From assembly GCA_965112735.1 (NCBI GenBank), contig OZ218952.1, positions 310,001-374,000 of the forward strand: 64,000 nt of DNA, in the 5' to 3' direction. The stretch is from Phaeosaccion multiseriatum (Eukaryota > Ochrophyta, other classes). The notes under the pieces are model-generated. The model did not search any database. It was given only the letters and a program-made list of their open reading frames with translations, and had not been told where the DNA came from. Both the position numbers and the translations under genes were made by a program. Shown here piece by piece: positions 10,815 to 21,639 of this stretch (position 1 is the stretch's first letter; each line of letters opens with the position of its first letter).

Positions 10815-12421
10815 TTAGTATTCATCACCCGGCTCCTCTACCTCTTCGTGGGCCTCAGCCTGCATTTCACCGAGTTCGTCCTCAATACTGAGCGCACCCA
10901 TATTGGGCGGTTCACTAGATCCACCACCACCACCACCACCAGGGTTTGCCCCGCCCATAGCTGAGTTGCCCAAATCGCCCACTGAGTTGCCCAAGTCGTT
11001 CACTCCACTTTTGATCATGTCAAACATTTTCTTGGCATTTTTGCCCGCCCCTTTGGTTGCCCCCTTGAACTGCTCATTCTTCATTACCGACTCTGCCGCT
11101 TTGGAGGCCTTTCCGGCGGCAGCCTTGGCCGCTTTTGCCGCTTTGCCTATGTTGGCGCCCTGAGCAAGAAGAGGCAGGACGTGTCAAACACGTGAAAGAA
11201 ACTTTAACTTTGCCTGCCAGTCGTGGTTGGAGTCGAGATGATGCTGCACACAAAGCACGCACGCTACCCGGGAAACACGAGTATCCACCCCCACCCCCCT
11301 TCCTTACCCGAAATGATGAGCCGAGAGAGCCCAACGACCTGCCCACTCTGCCGGCGACCCCGCTCGCCCCACCGGCCGCACCGGCGGCTGCGCCGGCGGC
11401 CGCGCCCGCCGCCAACCCGGCCTTGCCCGAGACGCCGCCTTCCCCTCCGTCCTCCTCCACTTCCTCACCGTCCTCCTCCACTTCCGCACCATCCTCCTCC
11501 ACTTCCGCACCATCCTCCTCCACTTCAGCGGCACACTCCTCCCCTTCTACCCCATCACCCCCCTCTGCCTCATCCCCGCCTTCCTCCCCATCCTCCCCTT
11601 CGTCCTCCTCATCCGAACCACCCGAGGAGGAGCGCTGCCTGCTCCTACGAGAGCTGCCGCGGCGCTGCTGAGAGCCCCTGGGGGCCTGCAGCAGAGAGCA
11701 AGGGCGGGGGAGAAGCCAGAATAGTGAGCAGCAGTAGACTTGCGAAGACAAGGAGCGAATCAAGCAACTGACTGCCCCGGCCACTCACCGGCGCTGTGGC
11801 CATCTTCAACATGTTATTGAAAAGCTCATTATCATTATTGGAATCCTTGGTGGAGACCTCGGGGGCGCCCAAGAGGCTGACTTTGAGGGGGACGTTGAAG
11901 AAGACAGGCACTCCATCCAGGCCCTGCTGTGCAAGCAAGGCGCTCTGCGATACCGCGTACACTATGATGCACTTTAGAGACGTTCCTGAGAGTTAAAAGG
12001 GGGGATGAGCTTAGCTAATTACGACGCGCATACGATGCCCCCCCCCTCCTGGGCCTCACCTGTTCCATCTTTTTGTAGGAGCAGTCGATTTATCACCCCA
12101 TATGGCCCCGCGAGCTGGACCAAGGTCGCCTCGGTGGCTGCATCGTCGTTCATGTCCTTTCGTGGGAGGCAGGAGTGATTGATGAGAAGGGGGGAGAGAG
12201 AAGAGCGCCACCTATAACAGAGGCACCTGCTTCTTACCCTAATGTTGTCGATCATGATGCTGCAATTACGCTCGGCTTCAGTCATTGCCGTACTGATTGG
12301 GGCCCCTCCTCCTACTGCTCCTTCACCTGCAAAAGCTGGGGTGAGACGACAACAGGATTACTATTAGCTACACAGGAGACCCCATCCTCTTGTGCATATA
12401 GTATACAGACTTACCCGCCAT
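10815..12421 (-). CDS. hypothetical protein, acidic and Ala/Lys-rich, six exons
   Basis: Not recognised. Exons 12421-12415, 12326-12238, 12156-12060, 11985-11789, 11685-11308 and 11159-10815 are all GT-AG and phase-consistent, giving 370 residues. The first coding exon is only 7 nt (ATGGCGG). Residues 1-130 look globular (MTEAERNCSIMIDNIRDMND, then GPYGVINRLLLQKDGT and QQGLDGVPVFFNVPLKVSLL). The middle is Ser/Arg-rich, then strongly acidic with an AEVEEDG repeat, then Gly/Ala-rich. The C-terminal exon has a lysine/alanine helix (GKAAKAAKAAAGKASKAAES), a Gly/Asn segment and an acidic tail ending PGDEY. No signal peptide or membrane segment is visible. The phase agreement across five introns supports a real gene. 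Confidence 0.7.
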
Positions 12422-13025
12422 CCTGGTCGCTCTGCCTCTCTGCAAAAGTAGAAGGTGCGTCAATGTTTGTGGCAGCGTGCGCAAATTTGCGCACTCCCCT
12501 ACAAAAGGTGCCGTGCAAAAGGAAGGCAAGCTGAGGGTGGTGGAGAAGGGGGAAAAGATTTCCGAAGGAGGGAGTTGTGGAGTTTTTACAGTTTTGCAGG
12601 ACTTTCGAGGAGAAGAACAGCCGGAGAAAAAGGAGAGAGGAGAAGAAAGGGGAAATATGGCTCCATACACGCCGACTTGGCGGCCCCTGGGCCTTGGCAA
12701 GGGTAGTGCTTATAAGGTAGTGCCCGCCGCGAGCGCGCGCGCGTGCCTGAGCCACACAGATGGCAGCACAAAATTTTCGATTTAATTTTGATGTGGCTGT
12801 GTGTGAGTGCGTGTTGACAGTGCGTGTGAGTGCGTGAATGCAGCTGCCCACACCACGGCAAAGCAGGCGCTGTTCCTTGACACATGTCGCGAACCTCATT
12901 CCAATGGCTGCCGGCGGCGAATATGACTCGCTTGTGTCTCACCAGCAGCAGGCCAGCAGCCAGCCAGGCCACGCACGCCACCAGCCATTTCACCCTGACC
13001 TGCCTGGGCTGGCTGCCTCATCCCC

Positions 13026-13245
13026 ATGCATTCGACCCCTGATACACTATCCGCTATCCGCTATCGCCGGCGCCAGCCGGCACGCTATCCGCTATCGCCG
13101 GCGCCAGCCGGCTTTGGGGGGGGGGTGGGGGGGGGGTTGTTGGGGCGTGCTATCCGCCAGCCGGCGCGCTATCCGCTATCGCCGGGGCCCGATAGCGCGC
13201 TATCGAGAATGTGGCGATAGTGTAGCTATCAGGGGTCGAATGCAT
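13026..13245. mobile_element. 220-bp element with perfect 19-bp terminal inverted repeats
   Basis: ATGCATTCGACCCCTGATA at 13026-13044 is the exact reverse complement of 13227-13245. The inverted match continues inward after a 4-base GCTA insertion (CACTATC / GATAGTG). The interior is built from copies of GCTATCGCCGGCGCCAGCCGG and has no ORF. Target-site duplication is not clear. It looks like a MITE or foldback element. Confidence 0.65.
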
Positions 13246-13319
13246 CCTCACCTTCACTCACCCTCACCCTCACCCTCATCCCCTCAGAGCCGAAGATGGG
13301 GCGTCTACCCTGTTGAAAC

Positions 13320-14400
13320 TGCCCGATCTCCGTCGCTGGATGTAGATGATGTGTCGGCTCCAGGCGAGGTTTCTCGGGCCCCCGATAAAGCAGAAGCCTG
13401 CGGCGGCCTGCGGCGGCCTGCGGCCGAAAGTAAGAAGCCTGCGGCTGGCCTGCGGCCAGAAGCCCGAAGCCTGGAGGGGGCTACGGCCCAGAAGCCTAAA
13501 GCCCGAGAAACCTCGCCTGGAGCCGATGATGTGAAGAAGAGGTGGGTAGATAGATGTACTAGTGTGCGTATATGTCAGTCAGCAGTCGTGTGAGACTTGC
13601 AAAGACTGGGGCAATACGGTGCTGCTACGGTCAGTGGACAGCGTACAGCAATGGGGAGCTTGGGGCTCGTAGGACGCCAGTGGACGAGGCGAATGACAAA
13701 CAGAGGGCAAGCAATGGAACCGAAGAGGAGGGGAGGGCGACAATCGATAGTGCAACCTTACCTCGAGTCCATGTCATGGTAGACGATTTGGTTGGTGGGG
13801 GGGAGAAGTCCTATTTGAGTCTGTTTATCTGGTTGTGAGCACTAGTTGTGCTCCTAGTCCCCGAGGGGGGAAGATAAGCGTGGCATGATTGACTGCAAGT
13901 TGCAGGCCATGTCATCACAGTGTGGTGGTCGCAGAAGGCGCGTCCACAGAACATGAGTCTAATGTACGATACTAAAGTGTCGGAACCCTGTAGTTCACAG
14001 TTAGCTTGGTACTTCCAACATACCCTATCCCAGAGCCCGCCCTAGCCTCGGCTCAACTTGAACTTCGGAAGCATCACATGGGAGAACGGGCGGGGGTCGA
14101 CGGGGGGGGGGCGGAGGCGCAAGAGCGTGAGCAGCCAGGAGCCCCCTGTCGCTCTGTTCGCTGCCTGTGGTGGAGGTGGGACAGGCTCAATTACGTATTA
14201 GTAGGTAGGCAGGACAGTAAGTCAATGATGTGGGACGCGGCCTTTTCGGGGCCTGGTTGGCCCCTCCGCACTCCTGAACCCGTATAGACCAAGTGGATAG
14301 CTCTCCTTAAACAAGGAGGCTTTCCGGGGTCTTAGGGTGGGATAGTCCCTGTTATTTAAAAAAAAAATATATATAATTGGTGCCAGCATTGGTCTCTTCT
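13320..14400. mobile_element. LTR-like dispersed repeat, copy 1 (interrupted by MITE)
   Basis: Shares extended blocks with 20501-21180: the start CCCGATCTCCGTC, then GAGCACTAGTTGTGCTC, TAGTCCCCGAGGGGGG, GATTGACTGCAAGTTGCAGG, GGTCGCAGAAGGCGCGT and GCTTGGTACTTCC. Both copies begin with TG. Both are followed by a motif starting TTGGTG (TTGGTGCCAGCA here), which could be a primer-binding site complementary to a tRNA 3' CCA end. No coding domain is present. Calling it an LTR is inference; the exact 3' end is uncertain. Confidence 0.5.
13354..13526. mobile_element. MITE, copy 1 (26-bp TIR, 7-bp target duplication)
   Basis: Begins TCGGCTCCAGGCGAGGTTTC and ends with its reverse complement; the inverted repeat is 26 bp. 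TGATGTG flanks it on both sides (13347-13353 and 13527-13533). The related repeat at 20501 has the uninterrupted site (TGATGCG once), so the insertion is demonstrated inside this window. The interior is made of degenerate AGAAGCCTGCGGC-type units. Confidence 0.85.
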
Positions 14401-14527
14401 CTCCCTTCCTTTTGGGACCGGAACGCAGCGTTCAGCTTGGGGGTGCCTTCCTCCTCTTAGGTAGAGGGAGGTAGCGGCCCCACATGCCCTATCCGGCTGT
14501 GGCTGCGTGGCTGCAGTGCTGCAAGGC

Positions 14528-14745
14528 CACTGACTGACTGACTGACTGACTGACTGACTGACTGACTGACTGACTGACTGACTGACTGACTGACTGACTG
14601 ACCGACTGACTGCCTGACTGACTGACTGACAGCCTGACTGACTGACTGACTGACTGACTGACTGACTGACTGACTGACTGACTGACTGACTGACTGACTG
14701 CCTGACTGACTGACCGACTGACCGCCTGACTGACTGACTGACTGA
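14528..14745. repeat. (CTGA)n array
   Basis: Nearly uninterrupted CTGA tetranucleotides with a few ACCG/CCTG variants. Related shorter arrays occur at 15463-15563 and 16370-16460, each directly after exon B of the repeated exon pair in the coiled-coil gene. Confidence 0.9.
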
Positions 14746-14809
14746 CACCAGGCCCTGACTGATCCCTCCCCCTCTCCCCGCATGCCTCCAATGACCCATC
14801 CCCCCGCAG

Positions 14810-17116
14810 AGGCGAGCAAGAGCGCAGAGCAAAGCGCCGCAGCGGAAACCACCGCCCGGGAGGAGCTTGTGAAGGTCAGGGCCGAGGCAGAGCAGCAGCT
14901 TGCTGAGGTCAGGGCCGAGGCGGAGGAGGCGAAGCTGCGGCTCAGTGCCACAGAGGCGCTCGAGAGGAGCGCTGGGGAGGCCCTCTCGGCCCTGAGGGCT
15001 CAGCTTGAGGAGGAGCACGAGGCAGCGCTGCAGGTACAAGGGTTGCGGGGTGGTGGGCTGTTGTTGTTGCTGCTATTGCTGCCGCTGCTGCTTGAAGTGC
15101 TGCTGCTACTTGTGCAACTCTTCTACTCTCCCTAACTTGCCGTATGTCTCTATCCCTCTCAATCCTCACTCTCCCTCCCCCCCCATCTGCCTCTCTCCCT
15201 TTCTCAACCCCTCTCCTCCCGTACGTTGCCATCCACTGCCATCCACTGTCATCCATTGACATCCACTGTCATCCACTGCCATACATCCCTTAGGCTGCCA
15301 AGCAAGCGGCCGCCGCCGAGCAGCAGGAGGAGAGGGAGGCAGGCGGAGGAGAGGAGGAAGGAGCAAGTGGCCGCGGCGGTGGCGCATGTCGAGGCGGAGA
15401 CCCTCGCTCCCCTGCGAGAGGCGCTGAGGGCCAAGGAGGGGGAGGCAGCAGGTACTGCTCACTGACTGACTGCCTGACTGACTGACTGACTGCCTGCCTG
15501 ACTGACTGACTGACTGACCGACTGACCGCCTGACTGACTGACTGACTGACTGACTGACTGACCCCAGGCATTGACTGATCTCTCCCTCCCTCCCTCCCTC
15601 CCCGCATGCCTCCAATCCCCCCCATAGAGGCAAGCAAGAGCGCAGAGCAAAGCGCCGCAGCGGAAACCGCCGCCCGGGAGGAGCTTGCAAAGGTCAGGGC
15701 CGAGGCAGAGCAGCAGCTTGCTGAGGTCAGGGCCGAGGCGGAGGAGGCGAAGCTGCGGCTCAGTGCCACAGAGGCGCACGAGAGGAGCGCTGGGGAGGCC
15801 CTCTCGGCCCTGAGGGCTCAGCTTGAGGAGGAGCATGAGGCAGCGCTGCAGGTACAAGGGTTGCGGGGTGGTGGGCTGTTGTTGTTGCTGCTATTGCTGT
15901 TGCTGCTGCTACTGGTGATCCTGCTGCTGCTCCTACTTGTAGCTCTGCTGGGATCTGCCGGCAGCACGTCGATCGACTCTGAGAGATAGAGGCGTATGAA
16001 TACCTCGATCTCCTCTCATTCTCTCCTCCTACCTCCCTCTCCCCCCATGTGCCTCTCTCTCTTTCTCAACCCCTCTCCCCCCGTACACTGTCATCCACTG
16101 TCATCCACTGCCATCTACTGCCATCCACTGGCACACACCCCCCCTAGGCTGTCAAGCGAGAGAAGCAGGAGGCGGTGCAGCAGGCTGTGGGTGCTGCCCA
16201 GGGGGGCGCGCAGGAGCAGCTCAGTCAGGCCCTGCAGGAGGAGAGAGCGCAGGCGGAGGGGAGGAGGAAGGAGCAAGTGGCCGCGGCGGTGGCGCCTGTC
16301 GAGGCGGAGACCCTCGCTCCCCTGCGAGAGGCGCTGAGGGCCAAGGAGGGGGAGGCAGCAGGTACTGCTCACTGACTGACTGCCTGCCTGACTGACCGAC
16401 TGACAGCCTGACTGACCGCCTGACTGACTGACTGACTGACTGACTGACTGACTGACTGACACCAGGCCTTGACTGATCCCTCTCTCCCTCCCTCCCTCCC
16501 TCCCTCCCCGCATGCCTCCAATCCCCCCCCCCCGGCAGAGGCGAGCAAGACAGCAGAGCAAAGCGCCGCAGCGGAAACCACCGCCCGGGAGGAGCTTGCG
16601 AAGGTCAGGGCCGAGGCAGGGCAGCAGCTTGCTGAGGTCAGGGCCGAGGCGGAGGAGGCGAAGCTGCGGCTCAGTGCCACAGAGGCGCACGAGAGGAGCG
16701 CTGGGCTGGAGGTACGCGCGTTGTATGTTCAGCCATTGCTGGCTGGTACTGGTGCTACTGTTGGCGCTGCTACTGCTGCTGCTACTATTACCAGATGGGA
16801 ATCCTTCTCCTTTGCTGTACATCTGTCAGCAGGCAGTCCATCTTTTCTGTCAGCCTCTCCCTCCCTCCCTCCCTCCTTCCATCTGCCAACCTACCTCTAC
16901 TGCCATCCGCCGCCATCCGTGCCCCCCCCCCCCCTCTAGGCTGCCATCGCCGCAGCCACGGAGGTGCACGCCGCGGAAACCCTTGCGGCAGTCGCCAAAT
17001 GTGAGGAGCTGGAGGCAAAGAGCGAGACCCAAGCGATGAAGGCACGCGCCAAACAGGAGGCATTGGAGAAGGAGATGCTGAGGCTCAAGGAGGACAAGGC
17101 CAAGGCGGAGGAGCAG
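14810..17116 (+). repeat. three tandem copies of an exon A + exon B unit
   Basis: Unit starts at 14810, 15628 and 16539, spaced 818 and 911 bp. A1 and A2 are both 224 bp and almost identical; A3 is shortened to 173 bp. Intronic sequence is repeated too (TACAAGGGTTGCGGGGTGGT, CATCCACTGTCATCCACTG), so this is genomic duplication, not only protein repetition. Confidence 0.9.
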
Positions 17117-17279
17117 GTACGTGTGTGGAGAGTAGAGGGCATCGAATTGTAATGTAGAGAGCGTCGACATGCCATGTAGAGATTGTGCAGAGGTAGACAA
17201 GAGAGAGGGGTTCTGGGCGATATCGCCTTGCCGCGAAGAAAGTAACACAAAAATGCACACACAAAACGCATCCGCGCAC

Positions 17280-17410
17280 ACACACGCACACACACGCACA
17301 CACACGCACACACACGCACACACACGCACACACACGCACACACACACGCACACACACACGCACACACACACACACACACAAACGTGCGCACACTCACACG
17401 CACACACACA

Positions 17411-17442
<32 letters not shown>
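17280..17442. repeat. (CA)n / CACACG array ending at a splice acceptor
   Basis: CA-rich repeat filling the 3' part of the intron before exon 17444. The last CACAG of the array is the acceptor. Confidence 0.9.
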
Positions 17443-19241
17443 GGCATCGGCCCTGCTTCCTCTGAAGCGCGAATTGGAGACTCTCCAGGCCAAGCTCGAG
17501 ATGCAGGAGCAGAGGCTGTCCGAAGCCGTTGCCAAGGAACAGGGCCAGTTGGTGATACAGCAGGGGCTGCAGAACAGCGTACAGGAGGCACAGACCTCGG
17601 AGCAGCGATGGAAGACGGAGGCAAGGAACATCTTAGCCCGGCTCGATGATAAGCATGCCGAAGCGGAGGCCCTCGCGGCGGAGGACATTGCCCGCAAGGA
17701 GGAGTTGAGAGCGCGTGAGGAGACCCTACAGCGTCGGGAGGAGGAGGCGGAGGGGAAGGCAAAGGAGAGGGAGATGGCACTCGATGCGAGGGAGAAGGAG
17801 GTGGAGAGGCCCCTTGCGGTGGCGGAGAAGAAGGCAGCAGATGCCTGGCCGTAGTGTCGGAAGCAGCAGCGGCGGCGGCAGCGGCAGAGGTAGCGGCGGT
17901 GGAGGGGGCAGAGGAGAGAGGAGAGGGCGAGACAAATGACCTCATCACGACCAAGACAGAGGAGGAGGAGGGAGGGGAGGGACCGAAGCAGACGGCCACC
18001 GCAGTTGCAGCGAAGGAAGCGGCACAGGCGGAGGAGGCGCGTGGACTGCAGCTAGAGGCCGGTGGGGAGGAGGAAGATGGCAGCGGATGGAGGGCCCAGC
18101 TGGGGCAGCTGAGGGTGGAGCTGTTGGAGGCGCAGACGGCCCTTGCCAGCAAGGATAAGGCACTGAATGAGGCCCTGGACAAGCCTCAGGAGGGAAGGGG
18201 AGAGGGGGAGGGGGGGGGGGAGGGACAGAAGGAGGAGGAACTGCAGGAGAGGTGAGTAGGGGGCGTGTGTGTATGTGTGTGCATGTGTGTATATGCGTGT
18301 GTGAAGAATTCTCACCCCTGTCTCCCTCTCTCCCTCTCTCTCCGTCCTTCTCAGGGCGCCGGTCTTAGAGAGGACGCTGGCCATGACGGAGAAGCGCGCA
18401 GCGAAGCCGCCGCGGAGGAATGCGTGAGGGAAGCCCATGCAGCTCTCAAGGTGGGCGAACCTGCCTCCATCCGCTGCCATCCTCCTCTGACCCTGCCTCT
18501 GACCCACCATACCCTGACCTCAAAATCCTGATTCCTGCTTGAGGCCTTCCCTTCCCCCATACCCTCTCTCCTCGCTAACTCCCATCCACTGCCATCTTTG
18601 TTCCTCCGTCCCTCCCTCCCTCTCTCCCCATCCACTACCATCCATCTCTCACTGACTTGGGCGGAATACAAGGACAAGCTCCGCAGTGCCATCGCCAGCG
18701 CCGCGGCCCTCACGGACGAGGATGGGAACTTTGTTGACATTATGGGCCTTGTGTTTGAGGAAGAAGCAGGTGCAGCAGCAGCAGCAGCAGCAGCAGTTGG
18801 TGATACAGCAGGAAGTGATTCCGAGGAGAGTAGCGAGAAGGGCAAAGACGAGGAGGAGGACGAGTACTCGTCCCCAGAAGCGGTGCTGGAGAGGAGCAAG
18901 GAGAAGGTGTGGGGCCTTTTCCAGGGCATCGCGGAGGGAGGGGAGGGAGGGGACGACGACGAGGAGGAGGGGGCGGGCACTTCCATCGCTGTGGCCGTCC
19001 GCTGCCGTCCCTTTAATCAGAGGGAGAAGGATAAGGCCAGTCTTTCGTGTGTGGACTTTGCAGGACAGGAGGTCGTGCTCAAGGTGCGTGGGTGCGTGCG
19101 TGAGGGGTCACAGCTGGATGGGTGTTGGTGCTATTCTTCTCCACCTTCTTATTTCTCCTCTGCTCGATTTTGATCTCTGCGATGTGATTCAATCCCTGTG
19201 TGTGCGTGTGTGTGTGTGTGGTTGGCCGGGGGGGGGGGTCC

Positions 19242-19570
19242 TACCTGCCTCCCTCCCTCCCTCCCTCCCTCCCTCCCTCCCTCCCTCCCTCCCTCCCTCC
19301 CTCCCTCCCTCCCTCCCTCCCTCCCTCCCTCCCTCCCTCCCTCCCTCCCTCCCTCCCTCCCTCCCTCCCTCCCTCCCTCCCTCCCTCCCTCCCTCCCTCC
19401 CTCCCTCCCTCCCTCCCTCCCTCCCTCCCTCCCTCCCTCCCTCCCTCCCTCCCTCCCTCCCTCCCTCCCTGCCTCCCTCCCTCCCTCCCTCCCTCCCTCC
19501 CTCCCTCCCTCCCTCCCTCCCTCCCTCCCTCCCTCCCTCCCTCCCTCCCTCCTTCCGTCCTTCCTTCCTT
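19242..19570. repeat. (CCCT)n array, about 320 bp
   Basis: Almost perfect CCCT tetranucleotides, with one CCTG interruption near 19470 and TTCC variants at the end. The array lies directly downstream of the truncated kinesin exon. Confidence 0.95.
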
Positions 19571-20500
19571 CCTGACCGGGGACACGCAGCTGGCTGGGCC
19601 TCTTTCAGGTGGAGTCACATGGGCAGGCAGCAGGCATATGGGCATATGGGAGGGGGGTAGCACAGGAGAGGGGGGGGCGCACCACGCCGTCTTCCGCCTC
19701 TTTGAGTGCCGCGCCGCAGACCACTTAAGCACTGATTGAGTGTGTGAGCGTGTGTGTGGCTTCGCCTCCCCTCGAAGGCGGACACTCTCGAAGACTTTGT
19801 GGCGTGGTCGGTGAGCGCAGAAGAGAAGAGGACAAAGCATTTGCAGGCCACGGAGCCCCCCCCCCTCCTGTCGATTCGACCCCAGCCCACACCTAACATA
19901 CATCCCACCCGCGTGTCGTACCATAGCTACCACTCGTCCTAAACACGACGACGATCCACGGCGGGCACCACCATCAGCTCCATCTGCCGGATACAGCCCC
20001 CCCCCGAGCTCCTGACCACCGCCAGTCGGGCCGCAGCAGGCAGGGGTCCAGCAGGCTAAGGCAAGAGTGGGAGGACGCCCAAGGCAGCGCTCTCAAGGCA
20101 ACCCGGCTGGCGAGCTGCTTGCTTGGCGTCGCCAGCTGTGAAAGACAGGCCTCCGACCCCTCCAATTTTCAGTTTCTTAGGTGATTCAATGCAGTTCCCC
20201 TCCAATCCGCTGGCAACAACAGCCGAGGAGCGCCTCCCGCCCCGCTGTCGTCTGTGGCAGTGTATGACGTGACCACCACCACGACATCAGTGTCGCTCTG
20301 TGTCGCAGAAGGAAGGGGCGAGAGGACTCCCCAGCCCTGCGGCGCCGTGAGCCACATCGAAGGGAGTATCTGCAGGTGAGTGAGTGAGCAGCCACCTTCG
20401 TCTCGACGACACCCGGCCGGCTGCGGGGGGGGCTCGGCTTGTACGTTGTTGTCAAAGAGTAGCGCACTCAGTACCCACTCACGCACACACGCTGATGAAT
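19571..20500. other. gene-free spacer; possible 33-bp exon-like fragment at 19779-19811
   Basis: No gene. A stretch with good acceptor and donor at 19779-19811 would encode ADTLEDFVAWS, which resembles the start of Rab3GAP catalytic subunits. No following exon was found, so it is at most a fragment. Confidence 0.4.
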
Positions 20501-21180
20501 TGACCCGATCTCCGTCTCTGGATGTAGATGATGCGAAGGAGAGGTCGGTAGATAGATGTAGTGTCCTTCTGTCGTGTGAGACTAGCTAGCAAAGACTCGA
20601 GTCCATGCATGGTAGACGATTGGATGTTGAATGTCCTATTTAAGTCTGTGAGCACTAGTTGTGCTCGCTCCTAGTCCCCGAGGGGGGAGCATAAGCGTGG
20701 CTGGCATGATTGACTGCAAGTTGCAGGCCGTGTGCGGTAGATTGTCCTGCCTGAGGGTTTCCGGTCATACATTCTGGGGCATAACAAGAATGTCGGTTTC
20801 CTAGGCACGCCCCGAGGGGGATGAACGGCTCTGGCGTTTCACCCTTCTCTTTGTGGGCACAAGCTTTGCATCAGCGAGTAGTAGAGATACCTTTATCATT
20901 ACGGACACTGACGCCCCATATATTTGGTCCAAACCCCCCACATGTCATCACGCACAGTGTGGTCGCAGAAGGCGCGTTCACAATTCCTTTCTTTCTGTCG
21001 GAACCCTGTAGCTAGTTCACAGTTGGCTTGGTACTTCCGGGACACGCACGCACCCACGCACACACGGGCGGGCCCCTTTCTCCCCTTTTGCATGGGCAGC
21101 CAGCCCGCTGTGCTGTCTGGGTCTAGGTCGATATCGATACTTGCCTGGGGTTAAAATGCCAGTATTTGGTGTCAGGACCC
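20501..21180. mobile_element. LTR-like dispersed repeat, copy 2 (no MITE inserted)
   Basis: Second copy of the 13320 repeat. It starts TGACCCGATCTCCGTC and carries the empty MITE site GATGATGCGAAGG. Past its shared block it has TTGGTGTCAGGACC, where copy 1 has TTGGTGCCAGCA. No ORF. Confidence 0.5.
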
Positions 21181-21524
21181 CTTTTCTGCAATCTTCCACT
21201 CTCTCTTTCTTTTGTTCAACAAGGTACCCTGCTCGGCTTCACATATTGGCACAGAGCCAGTGGAGTATTCTCTAAACCCCTTGTAGAGCTTGTGGGCACA
21301 GCATACCACCAACGACTGCACGGTGCTAGGCGGAGGGCTCCCAACGCTCAGCAGGTGAGAGTGAGAGGGGGGTCAATTCGACTGCTGTGGTGGTGTTGGC
21401 AGCAGGACATCGACATTTGACATCGAGGAGGTCTATTTCGGCCTCATACGACATTTGGTATCGAGGAGGCCGTCCACGTAGTCGCCCGCACACCGCATTT
21501 AAATGCCCTATTTTTCGACGAGCA

Positions 21525-21615
21525 AGTTGGGTAGCTCAGTGGCAGAGCGCGGAGCTTTTACTTCACGCAGTAGATTAGGGACTCCGTGGCCGTGGGTTCA
21601 ACCCCCACCTCAGGT
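21525..21615 (+). tRNA. tRNA-Lys(UUU) candidate with 20-nt intron
   Basis: D arm GCTC-AGTGGCA-GAGC (21534-21548), anticodon stem CGGAG (21550-21554) paired with CTCCG (21582-21586), T arm GTGGG-TTCAACC-CCCAC (21592-21608), then seven T residues as a Pol III terminator. The loop is CTTTTA, a 20-nt insertion at 21561-21580, then A; spliced it gives CUUUUAA, the standard Lys(UUU) loop, with the intron in the canonical position after base 37. The acceptor stem has one mismatch and two G-U pairs, so a decayed or tRNA-derived copy is possible. Confidence 0.55.
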
Positions 21616-21639
21616 TTTTTTCGACCCATCTACTTTTTT

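Larger units (their letters stand above)
12422..14809. other. gene-poor spacer with mobile-element remnants
   Basis: No convincing exon. It contains the 5' flank of the hypothetical gene, a 19-bp inverted-repeat element (13026-13245), an LTR-like repeat from 13320 with a MITE inside it (13354-13526), and the first CTGA array (14528-14745) leading into the coiled-coil gene. Confidence 0.6.
14810..19083 (+). pseudogene. coiled-coil/kinesin gene, truncated in the motor and frame-broken
   Basis: Exons: 14810-15033 (A1), 15294-15451 (B1), 15628-15851 (A2), 16148-16361 (B2), 16539-16711 (A3), 16940-17116 (B3), 17444-18251, 18355-18450 and 18673-19083. They encode long charged coiled coil (REELVKVRAEAEQQLAEVRA, EEAKLRLSATEA) and then an acidic linker. 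The last exon holds SIAVAVRCRPFNQREKDKAS, which is beta-strand 1 of a kinesin motor and closest by eye to the Unc104/KIF1 style. The motor stops after about 30 residues: the donor at 19084 leads into a CCCT array, and no P-loop, switch or neck exon is found. B1 is one base out of frame relative to B2, and exon 17444-18251 needs at least two one-base corrections. No start exon was found upstream. It is either a pseudogene, or a gene damaged by sequencing or assembly error. Confidence 0.6.

Noticed and set aside
14500-16500. CRISPR array
   Set aside because: The repeats are tandem CTGA microsatellites and duplicated exons, with no unique spacers; the genome is eukaryotic.
19198-19933. Long LPPSLPPS and GGREGGRE reading frames
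   Set aside because: Product of the CCCT tetranucleotide array; an array with unit length not divisible by 3 stays open in all frames when it lacks stops.
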